Shown here in pieces: positions 8,313 through 13,287 of a DNA stretch of 13,287 nt (within the stretch, counting starts at the first letter, position 1; every line of letters starts with the position of its first letter). A program made the position numbers and the translations under genes. Source of the stretch: Gamarada debralockiae. Lineage: Eukaryota; Ascomycota; Leotiomycetes; Helotiales; Hyphodiscaceae. The stretch lies in contig NXFV01000702.1 in assembly GCA_002803225.1 (NCBI GenBank), positions 1 through 13,287 of the forward strand, in the 5' to 3' direction. Under the pieces are notes generated by a model. The model was not told where the DNA came from and made no database searches. It saw only the letters and a program-made list of their open reading frames with translations.

Positions 8313-8402
8313 ACTAGCCTCCTTCCCTGGACTAGTCTCCTTCCCTAGACTAGTCTCCTTCCCTAGACTAGTCTCCTTCCCTAGACTAGTCTCCTTCCCT
8401 AG
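8313..8402 (-). repeat. 18-bp minisatellite, five units
   Basis: Five tandem units starting at 8313, 8331, 8349, 8367 and 8385, consensus ACTAGTCTCCTTCCCTAG. Units 2-5 are identical; unit 1 differs by two bases (GCC for GTC, TGG for TAG). The period is a multiple of three, so the array preserves frame, and one minus-strand frame reads it without stops as T-S-L/P-G-K-E. Identity of four units amid heavily mutated sequence suggests expansion after the main wave of mutation. Confidence 0.92.
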
Positions 8403-9299
8403 ATCTTCCTTTTATTATAGGTTTTATTAGCTATTTAGCTGCCTAGCTATCTAACTTATTAAATAGATAATTACTGCTACCCTCAGAATAGCTATTGAAC
8501 TCTCTTAATAGGCTTATATATCTCCCTAGTATAGAGTTAAAATTTAATTATATTAGACTAAAGAGGAATAGCTCTTTATATTTCTTCTTGTTTTTAAAAG
8601 GTTTCTTTTATATTCTTTTTAGAGAAGATAATTCCCTTTTAACTTTTTTCTTAGGGGCTTAATTTTATTTATAATTTAGTGTTTTGCTCTTTCTTTTTAC
8701 CTTTACTAAGTATTTAAGTCCTTAACTATACTCTCTATACTATAAGAGGTCTAAAATAGCTAGTACTAGCTTAGATATATAGAGATTCTTAGTACTAGAG
8801 AATCTATTCTTTATTAATACTAAGTTAAGGGAATTATAATATATTATTTTTAGTATAATAGAATTGAGTTCTTACCTTAGTAATTCTCTTTAGAGGACTA
8901 TCTTTATATAGTATCTTAGTACTATACTTAAAAATAGGCCAAGAATAAGTCTTACTTAACTAGGCTATTCTAGGCTCTTATAATTAAGTTCTTTATTAAA
9001 GTCATTAATATTACTATTATCTTATTATATCTAGACCTTCTATTATTCTTCCCCTTTAGTTCCTTTATTACTACCTCTACCTTATATCTTACTTTATTCT
9101 TAATCTTTAGGGAACCAAATATACTATACCTTCTTATATTCTAAAACCCTAGGTAATTAAACTATAATTTTTTGTTTTTATTTTAAGAGCTTATTAACTT
9201 TTACTCTTTCTTTTCCCTTAAATTTCTACTTTAAAGTACTAGCTTAAGCTTTTTCTTCTTTAAGTTCTTAAGTCTCCTTTTTAGTTACTATTTATTATT

Positions 9300-12200
9300 C
9301 TTTTTTATTAATATTAATAACTACTTTATTTAAAACTTAAAAGTATTAATTATATTTAATAAACTTCTTTAGCTAATTTTTAAAAAAGATTTCTTTTAGT
9401 TTAGCTTTATCTATATCTTTTAAAGTATAAACTCCCTTTATACTATCTATAGTTATTACTTAGTATAATTTAAGCTATCTTTAATTAAGCTTTATTATCT
9501 TTAACTTATTTTAATCTATTATAAAAATATTATAATAAAGAACTATATCTTTAGTATTAATAAGTTCCTTTTAAATATTATATATTTTATTTTAATACTC
9601 TTATCCTTTTTAATACTTTTAAGTTTATTTAGCTATTATTTCTAGAATATCTTTATCTTATATTTCTAGCTATTTTACTTAAATAATTAATAGTTCTTTA
9701 TATATATAGATATTATTTTAGCTAAAGGTCCTTTAAATTAAGTACTTTATCTTAATTAGTAGTATAACTTTATAACTATATACTAGATAAAATAAAGTAT
9801 ACTTAGTTAGTCTATAAATTAAAGTATATTCTATAAATAATACTAAATAAAGATATCTAGGCTATTTATACTTACTACTATTAATTAAAGTTATAAGAGT
9901 ATTTAAGATTAGCTTATATTTTTCTTTACTCTTTCTATTTACTTAAGTATTATATATTAATATTTAAATTTATTTTACTTTATATCTTTAAAAAAGCTTA
10001 ATAACCTTTTTCTTAAACTTAGCTCCTCTATTAATAGTTATTTATTTAAAAAGTCTATATTAGTATATAACTTTTTACTAGATAAAATTAATAACTATCT
10101 TAGTAGTAATAGTATAAAGAGCTTAAGCTTTAGGCTATCTAAAGAGTTTATCTTAGTATATAATAAGTCTAGTATATCCTTTAGTATTAGGTAAGTATAT
10201 AATATTAATAGCTAGGTCTATAAATAATTAACTAGCTTAGGTTAGAAATAAGGCTTCTTTTAAGTAAGTCTTTAACTTAAATTAATATTTAATATAACTA
10301 TTTATATCTTTCTTAATATTAAAATATATCTTATTCCAGAAATATTAAGCTATTAGCCTAGTGTATATACTCTCTCTCCTATAATATCTAACTTTATTAT
10401 AAAGGGCCTTAAGTAACTTTGTATAGTACTTATTAGAATTAACTACTAGTTTAGATAAGAAGGCTTTAGTAGTATTCCTCTATAATTATTAGTCCTAAAC
10501 GCTATATTTAGTAGCTTCCCGTTTGAGAGCATAGAATTCTACTTAAGATATACTAGTAGACTTCTTTAATATTATTAAAAATCGAGTAAGGTTCTATAAA
10601 TACTTTAAATACTTATTATTTAAGGGCTTTATTAATCCTAGTTTAGTAGCCTTTGAGCCCTTATTATTATTATTAACCTTATTAATAGATATCACTAAAA
10701 TTCTAAGATAGTCTAACTTAGCTATAATCTAATTATTAATATCCTCTTTATATTACTTATTAAGGTTATTAGATATTATCTAAGGTTATCTCGAAAGTCT
10801 ATTAACTATTATATATATCTTCCCCTTTATATATTAAACCTTGAAGTTAAATATTTAAATCTATATAATTTATTAAGTAATAAGAGCTTTAGGTAGATTA
10901 GTAGTAGTATAATTAAGCTAAGTAATAAGAACCTTTATATTAGTTTCCAAGATAAAGTAGACCCTATACAGCTAATATTAAAGTCTTTAAAGGTATTTAA
11001 GAACTCCTTTATACTCCCTCTTTATAATATTATAGATATATTTAAACTTATTTTAAAGCCTACTTTTATATTAAGAAACCCTTTAATTACTATTTTTATT
11101 AAACTATTTTATAATACCTCCTTATCTTTTAAGGCTTATATCTACCTTAATATAGATTTTACTCTATCTTAGTCTATATTAGATTTTATATAATATAAGT
11201 ACTATAATAAGTATAGTTTTAAGAGTATCTATAGCTTAGTCTTACTTAATACCTTAATTTTACTTAATACTCTTCTTAAATAGTTAATAGATTAGAATAG
11301 TAATAATAATAAAGTCCTTAATCTAGATCTAGTAATAAATATAAACTCTAATAAATACTTTTCCTTTAGTAATATTTTAATAAGATAGCTATTTAAGAAT
11401 TTTAATTACCTTTAAAGTAATAGGGGTCCTACTATTATACCTATAGATAAAGCTAATAATATTTATCTTATTATAGTAGAACTATAATTTAGCCCTAATA
11501 TAAGCTCCTATATACTTAATCTAATCTATAGTCTTATTTAGGTTCTAGATATATTCAAATATATATCTTTTAACTCTAGGAAGAATTTCTTTATTTTTAT
11601 AGGTTATATAAGGCCCCTTAACTCTAATATTATCTAGGAAAGGTATTATAATAGTTAGAAATAGTTTATTAAGAATCCTTATTACTATATATATAAACTA
11701 GGCAACTAAGTTAGTTACTCCCTAAGATAGGGTTATTATTCTTAATAACCTAAGTAGTATTACAAAAGTAGTTATATCCTTATATTCGAGTATAAGAACT
11801 AGCTAGTTATATCTAAAAAAGAAATTAATTAATAAAGTAACTATATACCTAGTAAATTCTTTTAAAAATTTATCTACTAAAGGAGATAAATTTATATCCT
11901 TTAGTATTACTAAGTTAAGCTTTATTATAGTATTAATAAGTTAATATATTCTAGGGGTTTTCTTAGTAATTAAAAACTATAGATTCTAATATAGTCTATT
12001 ATAATATTCAAGTACTCTCTACTTAAGATAATCTTATAAGATTTCTAGAATAGCTAGAATAAGAGCTCTTAAAATAGGGAAGCTTAGTTCTTATTATATC
12101 TTATATTCTACTATCTTAATAATAACTAAAGGGCTAATATCCTTGTAAATTTAGGAGCTCTTAGTCTAATTAAATATAATAGCTACTTTATAATTAACTA

Positions 12201-12660
12201 GTATCTTAATTAGTATTTCTCTCTCCCTTAGCTAGAGCTAGTCTTTAATATTAAGCTTTTTAATCTGTTCTAGGGTTAACTAGGATCCTTATAGAATTAT
12301 AGTTCTTTATAATAATAAGTAATCCTTAAATTAGCTAATATATTCCTAGGGGATATCTCTTATAAACAATTGCTTATACTAGTCTAGTCTCTCTTTAAGG
12401 GTACCTCCCGTTCTATTATTCTTATTAATTAGTCAAACTTTCTTAGACTTTAGCTTATATATAGTACTAATAATAACTTAATCTAGAATTTACTCCTTTG
12501 TTAGTTTTAGTTCCCTTATATTTTTCAAGATTTCCTTTATCTTTACTATCTCTACTTAGGCTTTTAACTTCCTCTAGCTTACTTTATATATTTAATCTAC
12601 TAGTAGATTTAAACAAAAGTATATTAATATAATATTATTCTTCCTTAAAAACCCGAATTC
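9300..12660 (-). pseudogene. pol: Degenerate pol of element 2 (RT, RNase H, integrase)
   Basis: One minus-strand frame runs through this span without a detectable indel. A pre-RT region precedes PYRNP-like NRLY.NL.FLITKKTP at about 12000. RT: the LINF block has the first catalytic Asp as Asn (11824-11826), and FLDN at 11629-11640 has the second Asp of D-D as Asn. RNase H: VDISLKR.GG near 11142. The tether reads LPKALIT, then IKGK, then LSR at about 10800, the usual end of RNase H. Integrase: the expected GH of the zinc region reads RYY near 10380. The core catalytic positions are Asn (10204-10206), Asn (10030-10032) and, by alignment of the ANG-VERGH block, Lys (9925-9927). The C-terminal region with YLV, RTLIYRLTKY and KGVYTLKDID ends near 9300. 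No protein can be made from it. Confidence 0.88.
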
Positions 12661-13020
12661 TAGGAACTAGCCCTCTAATATTCTATATATTCCTTTATAT
12701 AAGTCCTTTTTATTAAGAATAACCTAATCTTCTTTATCTAATGCGAAATTAATAACTATACTAATAAGTATAGAGAGACTAGAGTCTACTAGCCCTTTTC
12801 CTAAAACTCTAGAATTACTAAAACCTTAATAATTAAATCTATTTTCTTTATTTAATCCCTAGCTTATCTTAATACTAATATAATCCTAGGAAAAAGCACT
12901 AGTAATTAGTTTTCCTTCTTAAAACTAGTATCTTTAATATAAGTATATTAATAGCGCTTATAATAGCCTAGTCTTTTAACTAGGGATATAACTAAAATAG
13001 TATAAGTTAAGTAACTTTAT
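12661..13020 (-). pseudogene. Remnant upstream of RT in element 2, truncated
   Basis: The pol frame continues upward from 12660 to about 13020 with scattered stops and a few protein-like stretches (SRVLGKGLVDS near 12810), perhaps the protease region, but no D-T/S-G-A motif can be defended. The TpA-rich character ends at about 13020, so gag and the 5' LTR must have been removed by deletion or rearrangement, or lie elsewhere. Confidence 0.45.
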
Positions 13021-13287
13021 AGGTCACCAGTGGGTGTCAGAATTCTCTACGCATGGCTTAAAATGAGCGAAAACACACCAAAATCTGCTCTGTTCACGAG
13101 TTTATAACTTCACAACTTTGTATTATAAAGATATCTAATATTTTATACAGAGACTTATTATATTTAAGAGAGTAATCTGACACGCGGAAGTTTATTTTAA
13201 AACTCAATATTTAAAGGATTATATGGAAATTTAATTTTTACTAAGAAACTTTCCTAGGCAAAATATAAAATATAAAATAAAGGTTAA
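13021..13287. other. Right flank with ordinary composition
   Basis: CpA, TpG and CpG reappear at once after 13020. I see no gene. A 15-bp imperfect inverted repeat pair lies within it, listed separately. The rest is AT-rich but not RIP-like. Confidence 0.6.
13034..13183. mobile_element. Possible 150-bp MITE-like element
   Basis: GTGTCAGAATTCTCT at 13034-13048 is matched in inverted orientation by 13169-13183 (13 of 15 bases). The spacing gives a 150-bp unit without coding capacity, like a small non-autonomous DNA transposon. I found no convincing target-site duplication: the flanks are GG and GC, not TA, and longer flanks do not match. The inverted repeat could be chance or part of a larger element. 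Confidence 0.3.

Larger units (their letters stand above)
7560..9291 (-). pseudogene. Unrecognised degenerate coding-like region after pol of element 2
   Basis: About 1.7 kb between the end of integrase and the element 1 insertion shows weak coding character on the minus strand. In 9000-8400 the pol frame has relatively few stops and reads as a Lys/Leu/Ser-rich protein. Below 8400 a different frame is more open, with a hexapeptide repeat T-S-L/P-G-K-E and, at about 8040-7650, a stretch with only a few stops that ends near IFKERGRPLYSE. A hydrophobic run (IAILRVAVIIYLI) is readable near 8490-8460 in the second frame. I recognise no domain. Its place after integrase is where an extra ORF or env-like gene would sit, but no signal peptide or envelope feature can be shown. 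It could also be long noncoding 3' sequence or captured host sequence. Confidence 0.4.
7426..13020 (-). mobile_element. Ty3/Gypsy element 2, body (5' end missing, split by element 1)
   Basis: A second retrotransposon lies on the minus strand. Its RT, RNase H and integrase motifs read in order from high to low coordinates, and its 3' end seems to continue beyond element 1 at 865 and below. The sequence is extremely TpA-rich and nearly free of CpG between about 8000 and 12600. It belongs to a different lineage from element 1: the RT block reads FLDN..VKGP, RNase H has VDISLKR.GG, and the integrase has PNTKGYTRL and T.NRGA motifs, matching a gypsy family common in filamentous fungi (recognised from memory, not by search). 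No chromodomain is seen. Gag and the 5' LTR are absent: similarity stops at the composition boundary near 13020. Confidence 0.85.

Noticed and set aside
8313..8402. CRISPR array
   Set aside because: The 18-bp units are directly adjacent with no unique spacers; it is a minisatellite.
7560..9291. Envelope gene after pol
   Set aside because: Only the position and one hydrophobic run fit; no signal peptide, furin-type site or fusion feature can be seen, and the frame itself is ambiguous.
1..13287. Mitochondrial DNA, because of the high AT content
   Set aside because: The content is nuclear-type LTR retrotransposons, without respiratory genes or tRNAs, and the flanks have normal composition.

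Overview
The window looks like an AT-rich, gene-free block of a filamentous ascomycete (Pezizomycotina) genome. It is filled with long terminal repeat (LTR) retrotransposons that appear destroyed by repeat-induced point mutation (RIP). The signs are strong TpA enrichment, stop codons (almost all TAA/TAG) throughout recognisable reading frames, Asp-to-Asn and Cys/His-to-Tyr changes at key residues, and LTR copies that differ only by transitions. I see no intact protein gene, tRNA, rRNA or CRISPR array. Species cannot be named from this sequence.

Layout. Positions 1 to about 240 are ordinary-composition flank (part may belong to an LTR of element 2). About 241-865 is moderately RIP-affected sequence that I read as the 3' end of a minus-strand element (element 2). 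Positions 871-7420 are a complete Ty3/Gypsy retrotransposon on the plus strand (element 1). It has two 432-bp LTRs, a CTAAC target-site duplication on both sides, a polypurine tract, a degenerate gag with a CCHC knuckle, and a degenerate pol in the order protease region, RT, RNase H, long repeat-bearing spacer, integrase, chromodomain, so it is a chromovirus. Positions 7426-13020 are the body of element 2 on the minus strand. Its pol (RT, RNase H, integrase) reads from about 12300 down to 9300, followed by an unusual stretch of about 2 kb of unrecognised, weakly coding sequence before a candidate polypurine tract at 738-746. Composition returns abruptly to normal at about 13021, where the 5' part of element 2 is missing.

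History. Element 2 (Ty3/Gypsy, a different lineage from element 1) was there first. Element 1 inserted into its 3' region, about 120 bp before the candidate polypurine tract, and both were then mutated. Element 1 keeps many CpG sites while the heart of element 2 has almost none, which suggests different exposure or age. The most informative points are the strong asymmetry of mutation between the two LTRs of element 1, the precise loss of catalytic residues with reading frame preserved over kilobases, a possible self-priming primer-binding site, and the unexplained post-pol region of element 2.
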